A DNA stretch of 64,000 nt, taken from positions 7,651 through 71,650 of the forward strand of contig NZ_JAFBFA010000030.1 of assembly GCF_016909015.1 (NCBI RefSeq), in the 5' to 3' direction. The notes below the pieces were generated by a model. The model saw only the letters and a program-made list of their open reading frames with translations. It did no database searches and had not been told where the DNA came from. This document shows, in pieces, positions 51,158-60,343 of the stretch; the stretch's first letter is position 1; each line of letters begins with the position of its first letter. The translations under genes and the position numbers were made by a program. This stretch comes from Gracilibacillus alcaliphilus (GTDB taxonomy: Bacteria > Bacillota > Bacilli > Bacillales > Amphibacillaceae).

Positions 51158-51403
51158 TTATTGCTTTATTTTATTATAATAATCTACACTAAATTGCGAT
51201 CCTTCTTCTACCATATCGGAATTCTCCAAGTTATCGAGGCCTGGGTCACCAGCTATATCAATAGGAAAATTACTATAAGGATCCGTTAAGTTATTCCACA
51301 TTTGACAAAGCTTCTCTCGATTAGTTCTGCTTGATAACAGGCATGCAGCTAATCCAGCGGTTGCTACTCCAACAATTCCACCAATCAGGTATTTTTTGTC
51401 CAT
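51158..51403 (-). CDS. Small membrane-anchored protein of unknown function
   Basis: Not recognised with confidence. 81 residues: one N-terminal hydrophobic helix (YLIGGIVGVATAGLAACLLS, residues 5-24), a basic turn (SRTNREKL) and an acidic C-terminal half (LTDPYSNFPIDIAGDPGLDN; NSDMVEEGSQFSVDYYNKIK). The helix plus SSRTNREK pattern recalls YtxH-type proteins. ATG 51401-51403 has AGAGGAT upstream; followed by a clear terminator. It lies convergent to ylaJ and between ylaJ and ylaI, where B. subtilis has no gene. Confidence 0.6.
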   Translation of the reverse strand: MDKKYLIGGIVGVATAGLAACLLSSRTNREKLCQMWNNLTDPYSNFPIDIAGDPGLDNLENSDMVEEGSQFSVDYYNKIKQ

Positions 51404-51631
51404 TCTTATCACATCCTCTCGCTTATTTGCACCTTAGTAAAATTATACCCTTTCGACCTTTTTTAAAACATGGAAATTGCACCCTAGGTACTTATATCAT
51501 TTCAACTTTTTAAGCCTCTAGCCGTAAGTATCTCCTGCTGTTCAGAGGAATTTATATAAAAAAACTATGGAAATTCTTCGAAATATGTTACAATTCAGTG
51601 AAGGTAATAGCAGGAAATTCGAGGTGAAATA

Positions 51632-51838
51632 ATGAGAGTAAAATGTGTAATATGTGATACAATTGAAAAAATAGATGACAGTTGTCCTTTGGCAAAAAAA
51701 CTGCAAAACCGATTAATTCATACGTATATGTGTACTTCATGTGATAAACGAATTGGAGATAACACCAAGAAACGGCACAAGTCAGGTAACTTCAAGCTAT
51801 TCCGCAAATATGAAGTACATGACCAATATCTGGACTAA
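51632..51838 (+). CDS. ylaI: DUF2197 zinc-ribbon protein YlaI
   Basis: 68 residues with two CxxC knuckles, VKCVICDT (about 3-10) and YMCTSCDKRIGDNT (about 33-46), then a basic C-terminal end. This is the YlaI/DUF2197 family; probably binds zinc, role unknown. GAGGTG precedes the ATG. It is convergent with ylaH and shares a terminator with it. Confidence 0.88.
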   Translation: MRVKCVICDTIEKIDDSCPLAKKLQNRLIHTYMCTSCDKRIGDNTKKRHKSGNFKLFRKYEVHDQYLD

Positions 51839-51861
51839 TTGCTTTACTCTATACCAAAATG

Positions 51862-51906
51862 AAGAACCGTGGAAAGCTCTAGCATTAGACCTTCCTCGGT
51901 TCTTAT
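51862..51906. terminator. Terminator between ylaI and ylaH
   Basis: AAGAACCG (51862-51869) pairs with CGGTTCTT (51897-51904), with an inner GGAAAG/CTTCC extension; TATTC follows on the plus strand. Confidence 0.65.
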
Positions 51907-51965
51907 TCGGGAACAATTGGTTCATGTTGTCTTCCCTGTTTATCATTTAGTCTTAGGATCTATTT

Positions 51966-52340
51966 CTATTCTTGCTCCGCTTGCCCTTTCCGCTCTTGAT
52001 GCAATCGCAAACGATATATTCCCATCACAATGGCAATAATAAACAGGCTTTCGGCTAATGGCAAATTCAATCCAAATAACAACGTCAAAAAGAAAGTGCC
52101 TATGATTAATAAAAGATAGATAATAAATGACTTTAAAGGCGGCAACTTCTTGGCAAAGCCAAATTTATACGCCAAAATGGCTAAAACAACTATTGTTATG
52201 TAAAGGAAAAGAAACCCTCTAATTAACATTCCCATTTGACTAGCATCTGCTACGTCTACTTCTCCGCCAAGCCCCTTCATAAAGAAGTCAGCTACTGGCC
52301 ATAAATTATCTGGTACTTCTATTACTGTTTCTCTCTCCAT
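51966..52340 (-). CDS. ylaH: YlaH-like membrane protein
   Basis: 124 residues: acidic N-terminus, three membrane helices (GMLIRGFLFLYITIVVLAIL, about 36-55; LKSFIIYLLLIIGTFFLTLL, about 67-87; AESLFIIAIVMGIYRL, about 92-108) and a short basic-acidic tail. Family YlaH, unknown function. ATG 52338-52340 has AGGAGGT 6 bases upstream; the longer frame to 52397 has none. In B. subtilis ylaG (typA/bipA) lies between ylaF and ylaH; it is missing here. Confidence 0.85.
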   Translation of the reverse strand: MERETVIEVPDNLWPVADFFMKGLGGEVDVADASQMGMLIRGFLFLYITIVVLAILAYKFGFAKKLPPLKSFIIYLLLIIGTFFLTLLFGLNLPLAESLFIIAIVMGIYRLRLHQERKGQAEQE

Positions 52341-52457
52341 GTGATACCTCCTGCCCTTAAACAAATCCATTATACGTGATCTTGTCGATAAATACAATTT
52401 AGTTGATAATTGTGATACAATTTATGTATCAATTAAAATAGTCTTTGAGGTGAACCA

Positions 52458-52652
52458 ATGAATTTTCAATTATCTAAGTTATTATTAGCCATTTGCGTTA
52501 TTCTCTCGTTCTCCGCAGCTGGTGTTGCGATTGCTTTCCGCAGCCCGCTGTTCATCGTGCTCACTTTAGTAGTTGGGTTTGTATTAATGGGAATGGGTAT
52601 CGCTATGAAACGCAGACAGCCAGAAAAGGCTGAAGCAGGTGAAATAGGTTAA
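52458..52652 (+). CDS. ylaF: DUF5325 membrane protein YlaF
   Basis: 64 residues with two helices (LLLAICVILSFSAAGVAIAF, about 8-27; PLFIVLTLVVGFVLMGMGIA, about 30-49) and a basic tail MKRRQPEKAE. Matches YlaF/DUF5325, unknown function. GAGGTG precedes the ATG. Divergent from ylaH with a 117-base promoter interval. Confidence 0.82.
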   Translation: MNFQLSKLLLAICVILSFSAAGVAIAFRSPLFIVLTLVVGFVLMGMGIAMKRRQPEKAEAGEIG

Positions 52653-52694
52653 CGTAAGCCTTTTTCCTATTATCTGGACGAAACAAACTTACAG

Positions 52695-52738
52695 GCTGGC
52701 TTGCCTTGCCACAATTCAGTGCGGCTAGACAAGCCAGC
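52695..52738. other. Hairpin after ylaF
   Basis: GCTGGCTTG (52695-52703) and CAAGCCAGC (52730-52738) pair perfectly; the 26-base loop includes TTGCC. No T run, so I cannot tell whether it terminates. Confidence 0.4.
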
Positions 52739-52873
52739 TCACCTATGTGTAAAAATAGCCGATCTTTCCCCAACATCTACTCCTGTCAACATACTCCCCT
52801 TTAGCAAGAAAAAAACTCTTATATGGTATTTTTATTTTGGCTTTTTACCTCTCAGCCTATTTGTTGTCCATTG

Positions 52874-53677
52874 CTACTTCCATTCAATATAATCTGTTAA
52901 AATTCTTTGCCGGATTGCCGGATTACAAGTCAATATTGTATTATTTTGCAGAAAATTAACTGGTTTGCCATCTAATTGAATGGTTTCACCGCCGACCTCA
53001 CGCACAAGGATCAATCCTGCGCCAAAGTCCCAAGGTGACAGTCTGAGCGTTACATAAGCGTCAATAATTCCTTCTGCAACATAAGCAAATTCTAAAGCAG
53101 CCGATCCATATGATCTTGTCCCGCGGCAGTCTATGATTAATTGCTGAATCTTCTTCTCATTGACGCGTCTATTTTCACAAGCAAATAAACTGTTCATGGC
53201 AAGTATACTTGTTTCCAATTGGACATCTTGCTTTAATTGCGGTAAACGATCTCTATTTCGATAAGCCCCCTCTCCCTTTATGGCGGTATAAAGGACATCA
53301 TCGATCACATTATAAATTAACGCAATCTCGCCTACCCCATTATGATAAATACCAATCGAAATAGCAAAATTTCGTTTCTGGTGAACGAAATTCATAGTGC
53401 CATCGATTGGGTCAATAATCCAAATAGTGCCGTTCATATCATTTATTTTGTCACCGAAGCCTTCCTCACTTATAATATAGTGCGAAGGATATGTAGTTCT
53501 GATTTGATTTGCAAAAAATTGCTCTGTAGAACGATCTATTTCTGTTACCAAATCATTCACGTTGGACTTGGTATTGATTTGAAATTCGTGCTGCATTTGC
53601 TCACGAATTCTTTTTCCTGCTTCATAGACCCATTTTTTTGCGTTTTCAAAAATATTTTGACGAATGGTTGTTTCCAT
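52874..53677 (-). CDS. suhB: Inositol monophosphatase family protein (YktC/SuhB)
   Basis: 267-residue magnesium-dependent phosphatase. Family motifs: DLVTEIDRSTEQFF (about 43-56), ISEEGFG (about 69, metal-binding Glu), WIIDPIDGTMNFVHQKRNFA (about 86-105, DPIDGT), and LSPWDFGAGLILVREVGGET (about 215-234, WDxGAG). ATG 53675-53677 with GGAGGAAGG upstream. Substrate may be inositol-1-phosphate, NADP or fructose-bisphosphate; not decidable. Corresponds to B. subtilis yktC beside yktB/yktA. Confidence 0.9.
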   Translation of the reverse strand: METTIRQNIFENAKKWVYEAGKRIREQMQHEFQINTKSNVNDLVTEIDRSTEQFFANQIRTTYPSHYIISEEGFGDKINDMNGTIWIIDPIDGTMNFVHQKRNFAISIGIYHNGVGEIALIYNVIDDVLYTAIKGEGAYRNRDRLPQLKQDVQLETSILAMNSLFACENRRVNEKKIQQLIIDCRGTRSYGSAALEFAYVAEGIIDAYVTLRLSPWDFGAGLILVREVGGETIQLDGKPVNFLQNNTILTCNPAIRQRILTDYIEWK

Positions 53678-53821
53678 CAACCTTCCTCCATTCTTATTTT
53701 GACTACTTTTATTTTAGCAAACATTTAATTATTTTAAAAATTCGGGAACTCTTCTTTGCATTCAGATGATAATTAATATAAAATGATAATGATACCAATT
53801 AATTGCAAAGGATGAAGAAGA

Positions 53822-54442
53822 ATGACTTTCACAGGTTTCGAAGCAGACGATTTTACAACTTTTCTTATTGATGGGTTAGATGAACGAATGACTGCTATTC
53901 AAGAACGAATTCAGCCGAAATTTCAGGCGATTTATGATGAATTGGCAGAAGATATAGATGAGATTGCCGGACAAGAAATGTATCTGCATATTGCCAGACA
54001 TGCGCGCAGAACCGTTAATCCCCCTAATGATACATGGTCGGCATATTGTCACAATAAACGAGGCTATAAGAAACACCCACATTTTCAAGTTGGTTTATGG
54101 CATGATCATTTATTTATCTGGTTAGCTTATATCTATGAACTGCCTCACAAAGAGGAAATTGCTGAAAAATTCTTACATGAAATAGACAGCATCCAGAAAA
54201 TACTGCCAGACGATTATGTCATCTCGCTTGATCATATGAAAAATGAAGCCGACTCAGTCGCCGACACCGATTTACAAAAGAGTTTGGAACGCTTTAAAAA
54301 AGTTAAAAAAGCAGAATTCCTTGTCGGCAGAAAAATTGCCGCCGATGATCCTATCTTGCAAAATGGTGAGGAATTGATAAAAAAAATCAAGAAAACACTC
54401 CACACGGTAGCACCATTATACCGTTCTTCTATCAATCTTTAG
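53822..54442 (+). CDS. yktB: DUF1054 family protein YktB
   Basis: 206 residues: FTGFEADDFTTFLIDGLDER, HIARHARRTVNPPNDTWSAY (about 57-76), HFQVGLWHDHLFIWLAYIYE (about 88-107) and a polar helix-rich C-terminus. This is the UPF0637/DUF1054 YktB family; unknown function. AAAGGATGAAGA precedes the ATG. Followed by a perfect terminator-like stem. Confidence 0.9.
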   Translation: MTFTGFEADDFTTFLIDGLDERMTAIQERIQPKFQAIYDELAEDIDEIAGQEMYLHIARHARRTVNPPNDTWSAYCHNKRGYKKHPHFQVGLWHDHLFIWLAYIYELPHKEEIAEKFLHEIDSIQKILPDDYVISLDHMKNEADSVADTDLQKSLERFKKVKKAEFLVGRKIAADDPILQNGEELIKKIKKTLHTVAPLYRSSINL

Positions 54443-54445
54443 AAC

Positions 54446-54481
54446 ACAGGAGCAGACAAACCGTGGCTTGTCTGCTCCTGT
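54446..54481. terminator. Terminator between yktB and yktA
   Basis: ACAGGAGCAGACAA and TTGTCTGCTCCTGT (54446-54459, 54468-54481) are exact complements; short TCCATTT tail on the plus strand. Confidence 0.7.
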
Positions 54482-54533
54482 TCCATTTGTAAAGCAGGAC
54501 TGGATTCATATCTATTATCCGCCATAACTGCTT

Positions 54534-54803
54534 CTATAACTTGATGATATCGTGGTTAGCAAGCTCTCTTGCTTTTTTTATGACTCGAAAAGGTACATAG
54601 CTTGATTGTTTTTCAAACTGTTTGTCCAACTGCTTTTCCTCGCTTTTTGAAGGGACGATCTCCTTATAACGATTATATGCCACGATTAAATCTTGCTTAC
54701 TAACCCCTTTCTCATAAGCCTTCTCAATTAACGAATAGTAATTAACCACATCAATAATTTCATTGGTAGACCATGAGGGATCAATTGGATAACTATAATT
54801 CAT
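54534..54803 (-). CDS. yktA: UPF0223 family protein YktA
   Basis: 89 residues: YSYPIDPSWSTNEIIDVVNY (about 3-22), YSLIEKAYEKGVSKQDLIVA (about 23-42), YNRYKEIVPSKSEEKQLDKQ and FRVIKKARE. UPF0223, all-helical, unknown function. GGAGAGAT precedes the ATG. Convergent with yktB, as in B. subtilis where yktA and yktB are neighbours. Confidence 0.9.
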   Translation of the reverse strand: MNYSYPIDPSWSTNEIIDVVNYYSLIEKAYEKGVSKQDLIVAYNRYKEIVPSKSEEKQLDKQFEKQSSYVPFRVIKKARELANHDIIKL

Positions 54804-54968
54804 TTCAGTATCTCTCCTTCATACTGTTTCAAATTAACTTATCTTCTATCCTAATCTAACGCCAATTATCACTTGGCTACAAGCTATTAGTCATGCGTAT
54901 GGTTTGTAGTTGTTGACAGACAGCTTGAGCTAGTGCCGATAACATGATGATAACAGCGGTTGTTTGCT

Positions 54969-55871
54969 TTATTCAGATCTCTTAATGGAATACGGATCAG
55001 CCATCTCATAGCCTTGCTCCCTCAACCCTTCTACGATATCAGCTAAGGCTGCTGCCGTCCACTCCCGATCATGCATAAGCAAATTAGCGCCTGGCTGCAA
55101 TAAGGAATAATCAATATCAACTTCTGGTGCCTCACCTGTAATCATGGCTTCCCTAATCTTATTTTCATCCATATATGGTTCAAAATAGTCATAACCATAA
55201 GTCCAGTTCATTAATAACATGCCTTCTTCTTTAACAACTTCTTTGGCGAAGTCTGTATTATCACCATGCGGCGCCCGGAAAAATTCCGGTCTTTCCCCTA
55301 TTATTTCCTCGATTTCATCGCTTAATTCAATAATCTCGCGTTTTTGTGTTTCTTCATCAGCAACAGATAATTGTTGATGGTTATAGGTATGATTGCCGAT
55401 TGCAAAACCCATTTCATGAATTTCTTTGAGAGCCTCCTTATCTTCTTCCGACTGCAGAAAGTGACCATTTACAAAAAAGATTGCTGGCGCGTCCAATTCT
55501 TTTAGGGTCTTTGCCATCTCTAGAGCGTATGTATCAGGGGCATCATCAATCGTTAATAACACAACATTTTCTTCTGTTCCCTCTTCCAGTGGAACTAGAT
55601 TCCAAGAAGATTCATCTAATTCATATAATATTTCTGAATCCTTGTCAGCTATTTGATCAGCCTCTTGCTCCTCTTCCTCTGGCTCTGCCGGCACTTTTGT
55701 CTCTGTATCACTATCTTCCGTTTGGCTATCTTCGGGATGATTTTCTGTTGCTGTTTCGGTATCCTCTGTCTCTGCTTCTGCTGGGTTATCCGCCTCGCTG
55801 TCTCCATTAGCACATGCCGCTAAGACCAGCAGACCACTTAACAAAAGCATGAGTATGTATTTCTTTAACAA
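54969..55871 (-). CDS. Polysaccharide deacetylase-family lipoprotein
   Basis: 300 residues. Signal peptide with lipobox LAAC (around residues 16-19), a long acidic linker rich in E, T and D (about 22-85), then a NodB-type catalytic domain: VVLLTIDDAPDTYALEMAKT (about 104-123, first Asp pair), GFAIGNHTYNHQQL (about 160-173, HxxxH metal motif), FFRAPHGDNTDF (about 197-208) and LLMHDREW near 266. Such enzymes trim N-acetyl groups from peptidoglycan or chitin-like polymers. TTG start with GGAGGAAG upstream. Sits where slp/speA lie in B. subtilis. Confidence 0.88.
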   Translation of the reverse strand: MLKKYILMLLLSGLLVLAACANGDSEADNPAEAETEDTETATENHPEDSQTEDSDTETKVPAEPEEEEQEADQIADKDSEILYELDESSWNLVPLEEGTEENVVLLTIDDAPDTYALEMAKTLKELDAPAIFFVNGHFLQSEEDKEALKEIHEMGFAIGNHTYNHQQLSVADEETQKREIIELSDEIEEIIGERPEFFRAPHGDNTDFAKEVVKEEGMLLMNWTYGYDYFEPYMDENKIREAMITGEAPEVDIDYSLLQPGANLLMHDREWTAAALADIVEGLREQGYEMADPYSIKRSE

Positions 55872-56084
55872 TGATACTTCCTCCTCCTGTCACTTTTATT
55901 TTACTAATTGTATGTATCGAAGAACTGAGCAGTGCACTGGGTACTTTCCTGTTCCACCAAATCGGATTTTTATTCCCATCATAAGCTAACGCTCAGTTTG
56001 AAAAACGACCAGCTTTTGATAGTCATTAATTACTAATGCACCCATACCCGCGGTTAGCACGATAAGATTTTCTGCTATGAAAAG

Positions 56085-56525
56085 TTAGTATTTTTCAACA
56101 AAGATATTTTTATCAGATAACAAACTATCTTTGACCATATTTACTTGTTCTATCATATGTCCAATGTTTCCTTCACCTGCATAAAGAGACATGTCAAAAA
56201 AGTCTTTGTTCAAATCGGACCAATATAAAACATTTTCATCTCCCGAAACCCTTATCTCTCGCTTTAATCTACCAACATAAACTTCAACGTAACAATTTTG
56301 CAGATAATATTTAAAGTCCATTAGGTGATGAAGGTTGACATCTTCTTTAGATATACCAGTTTCCTCAAAAAGTTCTCTGTAAGCAGATTCTATACCAGTT
56401 TCTCCAATCTCGATTTTTCCTCCTACTAAATTACTCAACCCTTTATAAGGATTTTTCAATCGTTTGCACATGAGCAATTGGTTCATATCTTTGTTATAAA
56501 TCATTAAAATATTATACCCTTGCAC
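56085..56525 (-). CDS. Nudix hydrolase
   Basis: 146 residues with a full Nudix box GGKIEIGETGIESAYRELFE followed by ETGI (GX5EX7REUXEEXGU, about residues 36-59), preceded by MCKRLKNPYKGLSNLV, which resembles the MutT/YvcI 8-oxo-dGTP or nucleotide-sugar group. Substrate cannot be inferred. Start is GTG at 56525 with AAGGAGGG 6 bases upstream. Lies alone between the deacetylase and pdhD. Confidence 0.85.
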   Translation of the reverse strand: MQGYNILMIYNKDMNQLLMCKRLKNPYKGLSNLVGGKIEIGETGIESAYRELFEETGISKEDVNLHHLMDFKYYLQNCYVEVYVGRLKREIRVSGDENVLYWSDLNKDFFDMSLYAGEGNIGHMIEQVNMVKDSLLSDKNIFVEKY

Positions 56526-56591
56526 AATATACCCTCCTTATTCATAGCTCGTTAATATGAATACGAAATTCTATGCTTTCCTATCTTGTTT

Positions 56592-56622
56592 AAAATAAAG
56601 AAGCCTGCAAATGCAGACTTCT
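56592..56622 (-). terminator. Terminator after pdhD
   Basis: AGAAGTCTGCA-TT-TGCAGGCTTCT on the minus strand (one G-U pair), followed by TTATTTT. Confidence 0.82.
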
Positions 56623-56633
56623 CATAAAATTGT

Positions 56634-58043
56634 TTATTTTACAATATGAATTGGTGTTCCTATCGCAACTTCTGCTGCTTCCATTGTGATTTCACCTAAA
56701 GATGGGTGGGCATGGATGGTCAGTGCTAAGTCTTCTGCAGTCATTCCTGCCTCAATAGCAAGTCCAACCTCAGCGATCATATCACTTGCATTCGGTCCTG
56801 CAATTTGTGCACCAATTAGTAAACCATCTTCTTTGCGAGTAACAAGTTTCATGAAGCCTTCACTTTCGTTAAGTGATAAGGCACGGCCATTAGCTGCAAA
56901 TGGGAATTTAGAGCCTTTTACATCATAGCCAGCTTCTTTTGCTTGTTCTTCTGTATAACCAACTGTCGCCAATTCTGGATCTGAGAATACCACAGCAGGT
57001 ATCGCATTATAATCAATTACTGATTTTTCACCAGCAATCGCTTCGGCAGCAATCTTACCTTCATAAGAAGCTTTATGTGCAAGAGGAGGCCCTGCTACAA
57101 TATCACCGATTGCATAAATATTATCTACACTTGTACGGCATTGTTCATTTATTTCAATCAAGCCGCGATCAGACATTTTAATACCAATCTGTTCCAGACC
57201 AATCTCATCTGTGTTTGGTTTACGTCCAACCGTTACTAATACATAATCAGCTTCTACTTTTTCCTCTTTACCATTAACTTCATATGTTACTACTACGCCA
57301 TCTTTTGTTTCTTCTACACCTTTGGCCATGGCTTCTGTTACAATGGTTGTACCTTTCGCTTTGAGCTTCTTCTTCACGATGGCACTCATTGGTTTCTCAA
57401 AGCCATTAAGGATTTCTTTCATCCCTTCTAAGATAGTTACCTCTGTACCAAAGTTAGCATATGCAGTACCCAATTCTGTTCCTACATATCCACCACCGAT
57501 AACAACCAGCTTTTTAGGAATTTCTTTTAAATTCAATGCGCCTGTTGAATCAAGAACACGCTCAGAAAATTTGAAAGCAGGTATTTCGATCGGACGTGAA
57601 CCAGTTGCAATAATACAGTTCTTGAATGTGTAAGTTTGAGAATTCTTATCATCCATTACTTTTACTGTATTTTTATCAACAAAGTATACTTCCCCTTGTA
57701 CAATATCGACTTTATTACCCTTTAAAAGCCCTTGTACACCGCCAGTCAATTTCTTAACAACAGAAGCTTTCCAATCTTGTACTTTTGAAAAATCAACTGT
57801 TACATTTTCTGAAGTGATTCCTAAGTCTGCATCACCTTTAGCATGGTCATAACGGTGACCCGCTTCAATTAATGCCTTTGAAGGAATACATCCTACATTC
57901 AAACATACCCCGCCGACTGTTCCTTTTTCAACTACTGTTACCTTTTGGCCAGTTTGTGCAGCACGAATAGCTGCCACATATCCACCTGGTCCTGCACCAA
58001 CAACAAGAGTGTCTAATTCAACCGGAAAATCTCCTACTACCAT
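56634..58043 (-). CDS. pdhD: Dihydrolipoamide dehydrogenase (E3)
   Basis: Flavoprotein that reoxidises dihydrolipoamide with NAD. 469 residues. FAD motif VVGAGPGGYVAAIRAAQTGQ (about 14-33), redox disulfide GGVCLNVGCIPSKALIEAG (about 44-62), NAD-binding VVIGGGYVGTELGTAYANFG (about 182-201), second FAD motif YAIGDIVAG (about 308), and the catalytic His-Glu IHAHPSLGEI near 446. Last gene of pdhABCD, 3 bases after pdhC. Shared with other 2-oxoacid dehydrogenases in Bacillus. Confidence 0.97.
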   Translation of the reverse strand: MVVGDFPVELDTLVVGAGPGGYVAAIRAAQTGQKVTVVEKGTVGGVCLNVGCIPSKALIEAGHRYDHAKGDADLGITSENVTVDFSKVQDWKASVVKKLTGGVQGLLKGNKVDIVQGEVYFVDKNTVKVMDDKNSQTYTFKNCIIATGSRPIEIPAFKFSERVLDSTGALNLKEIPKKLVVIGGGYVGTELGTAYANFGTEVTILEGMKEILNGFEKPMSAIVKKKLKAKGTTIVTEAMAKGVEETKDGVVVTYEVNGKEEKVEADYVLVTVGRKPNTDEIGLEQIGIKMSDRGLIEINEQCRTSVDNIYAIGDIVAGPPLAHKASYEGKIAAEAIAGEKSVIDYNAIPAVVFSDPELATVGYTEEQAKEAGYDVKGSKFPFAANGRALSLNESEGFMKLVTRKEDGLLIGAQIAGPNASDMIAEVGLAIEAGMTAEDLALTIHAHPSLGEITMEAAEVAIGTPIHIVK

Positions 58044-58046
58044 TTT

Positions 58047-59333
58047 TTACCCCTCCATCATAATTAATTGTGGGTCTGCTAATAAGCGTTTTACTTGATT
58101 TAACGCGTATTGTGCGGTAGCGCCATCCACAATTCTGTGATCAAAGCTTAGTGATAATGCTAGTACTGGTGCAACTACAACCTCTCCATCACGCGCAATT
58201 GGTTTCTCCGCAATACGGCCAATTCCTAAAATGGCTGCTTCAGGATAGTTGATAACTGGTGTAAACCATTGTCCGCCTGCAGAACCAATATTAGTAATCG
58301 TACAAGAAGCACCTTGCATTTCATTTGGAGCTAATTTACCTTCACGAGCTTTAACAGCCAATTCATTGATCTCTTTCGAAATGTCAAAGATCGATTTTTT
58401 GTCTGCGTGTTTTACAACAGGCACTAACAGACCTTTCTCTGTATCAGCTGCAATACCAATATTATAGTAATGTTTCTGAATAATCTCATTTGTTTCATCA
58501 TCGATAGAAGCATTTAAAATCGGATTCTGTTTTAATGCTGAAACTAAAGCTTTTACTACATAAGGTAAATAAGTAAGTTTAATTTCTTGTTCCGCTGCAA
58601 TCGGCTTGAATTTCTTACGATGTGCAACCAATTCTGTTACATCTACTTCATCATGAAGGGTAACGTGTGGTGCTTTATGTTTAGAATTAACCATCGCATT
58701 TGCGATTGCTTTTCTAATACCGCTCATTTTCTCACGGGTTTCTGGGAATTCTCCTTCAGGTGCTTTAGCTGCAGCTGCTGGTTGTGCTTCCGCAGTTTTT
58801 TCTGGCTGATCAGACGTCTCTGCCTTAGGCTGTTGATCCCCACTTAAGAATGCATCGATATCAGCCTTCACAATCCGTCCGTTCTTGCCGCTTCCTGTCA
58901 CTTCTTCAATATTCACGCTGTTATCACGTGCATACTTACGAACAGACGGCATAGCAATAACACGATGACCTGATTCTTTGTCAGATGTCTCTTGTTTGGC
59001 TGGTTCTGGTTCTGGTTTTGCTTCTTTCTCTTCTGCTTTCTCTTCTGCTTTGTCTTCACTCTTGTCGTCTTCCGAAGAACCTGCATCCTCATAGCCTTCT
59101 GCTTCAATTGTAATAATTGTTTCACCAACAGTTGCTACAGAACCCTCTTCAAAGTGAACTTCCTTAACTGTTCCATCAACAGGTGAAGGAATTTCTACGA
59201 CGGCTTTATCATTCTGCACTTCACAAAGTACATCATCTTCTTTGATTTCTTCACCAGCTTTTACAAACCATTTTACTATTTCGCCTTCATGGATACCCTC
59301 ACCAATATCAGGTAACTTAAATTCAAAAGCCAT
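58047..59333 (-). CDS. pdhC: Dihydrolipoamide acetyltransferase (PDH E2)
   Basis: Core of the pyruvate dehydrogenase complex. 428 residues: one lipoyl domain with the lipoylated lysine in CEVQNDKAVVEIPSPVDGTV (near 43), an acidic and proline linker (EEKAEEKEAKPEPEPAKQ), peripheral-subunit-binding domain (AMPSVRKYARDNSVNIEEVT, about 128-147), a second linker, and the acyltransferase domain ending in SFDHRIVDGATAQYALNQV (catalytic His, near 400). AGCGGGAGG before the ATG. Confidence 0.97.
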   Translation of the reverse strand: MAFEFKLPDIGEGIHEGEIVKWFVKAGEEIKEDDVLCEVQNDKAVVEIPSPVDGTVKEVHFEEGSVATVGETIITIEAEGYEDAGSSEDDKSEDKAEEKAEEKEAKPEPEPAKQETSDKESGHRVIAMPSVRKYARDNSVNIEEVTGSGKNGRIVKADIDAFLSGDQQPKAETSDQPEKTAEAQPAAAAKAPEGEFPETREKMSGIRKAIANAMVNSKHKAPHVTLHDEVDVTELVAHRKKFKPIAAEQEIKLTYLPYVVKALVSALKQNPILNASIDDETNEIIQKHYYNIGIAADTEKGLLVPVVKHADKKSIFDISKEINELAVKAREGKLAPNEMQGASCTITNIGSAGGQWFTPVINYPEAAILGIGRIAEKPIARDGEVVVAPVLALSLSFDHRIVDGATAQYALNQVKRLLADPQLIMMEG

Positions 59334-59362
59334 TCCAATGACCTCCCGCTAAAAATTTATTA

Positions 59363-60340
59363 CTAAAAGTTAACAACTTTGTTGACCTTGTCGATAATGT
59401 CATTATAGTTTGGCAGCCAAACTTCTTCTGCTTGTGTAAAGGCATATACTGTATCTGGAGCTGCTACAGTTAGAATTGGTGCCTCTAAATGTAGGATAGC
59501 CTTTTCTTGGACATTAGATACAATATATGACGCCATACCTGCTTGGCGTTGAGCTTCCTGAACCATTACCATACGGTTTGTCTTCTCAACAGACTGAATA
59601 ATTGTTTCAAAATCTACCGGCATCACTGTGCGCAAATCAATAACTTCTGCATCGATACCGTCTTTCTCCAGTTCCTCTGCTGCTTTTAATGAAGCTTGTA
59701 CCATTGCACCATAAGCAACTAATGTTACATCTTTTCCTTCACGTACTACATTAGCTTTCCCTAATTCAATTGTATATTCGCCTTCTGGCACTTCTTCACG
59801 GAATGAACGGTACAATTTCATGTGCTCTAAGAATACTACTGGATCATTATCACGAATAGACTGGATTAATAATCCTTTGGCATCGTATGGTCCAGAAGGA
59901 ATAACTACTTTAATCCCCGGTTGTTGTGCTACAAGACCCTCTAGAGAATCCGCATGCAGTTCAGGTGTGTGTACACCGCCTCCAAATGGTGAACGAATGG
60001 TAACAGGTGCATTTTGTGTGTTACCAGAACGATAGCGTAAACGAGCCATTTGACCATTAATAGCATCCATTGCTTCATACACAAAGCCGAAGAACTGAAT
60101 CTCAGGAACTGGACGGAATCCTTGTGTGGATAGACCAACAGCAATACCGGCAATAGCTGATTCGGCTAATGGTGTATCAAATACACGCTCTTCGCCAAAT
60201 TCTGCTTGCAAGCCCTCTGTTGCACGGAATACACCACCGTTTTGGCCAACATCTTCACCGAAGACTAAGACATTTTCATCATTTTTTAATTCTACACGCA
60301 GTGCATCAGTAATTGCTTGGATCATTGTCATTTGAGCCAT
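59363..60340 (-). CDS. pdhB: Pyruvate dehydrogenase E1 beta subunit
   Basis: 325 residues, transketolase-like pyrimidine-binding half of E1: MIQAITDALRVELKNDENVL, VFGEDVGQNGGVFRATEGL (about 27-45, catalytic Glu), TPLAESAIAGIAVGLSTQGF, and the C-terminal VIDLRTVMPVDFETIIQSVE. Pairs with PdhA as an alpha2beta2 tetramer. Its ATG lies 3 bases after the pdhA stop, so translation is coupled. Confidence 0.97.
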   Translation of the reverse strand: MAQMTMIQAITDALRVELKNDENVLVFGEDVGQNGGVFRATEGLQAEFGEERVFDTPLAESAIAGIAVGLSTQGFRPVPEIQFFGFVYEAMDAINGQMARLRYRSGNTQNAPVTIRSPFGGGVHTPELHADSLEGLVAQQPGIKVVIPSGPYDAKGLLIQSIRDNDPVVFLEHMKLYRSFREEVPEGEYTIELGKANVVREGKDVTLVAYGAMVQASLKAAEELEKDGIDAEVIDLRTVMPVDFETIIQSVEKTNRMVMVQEAQRQAGMASYIVSNVQEKAILHLEAPILTVAAPDTVYAFTQAEEVWLPNYNDIIDKVNKVVNF

Positions 60341-60343
60341 GAT

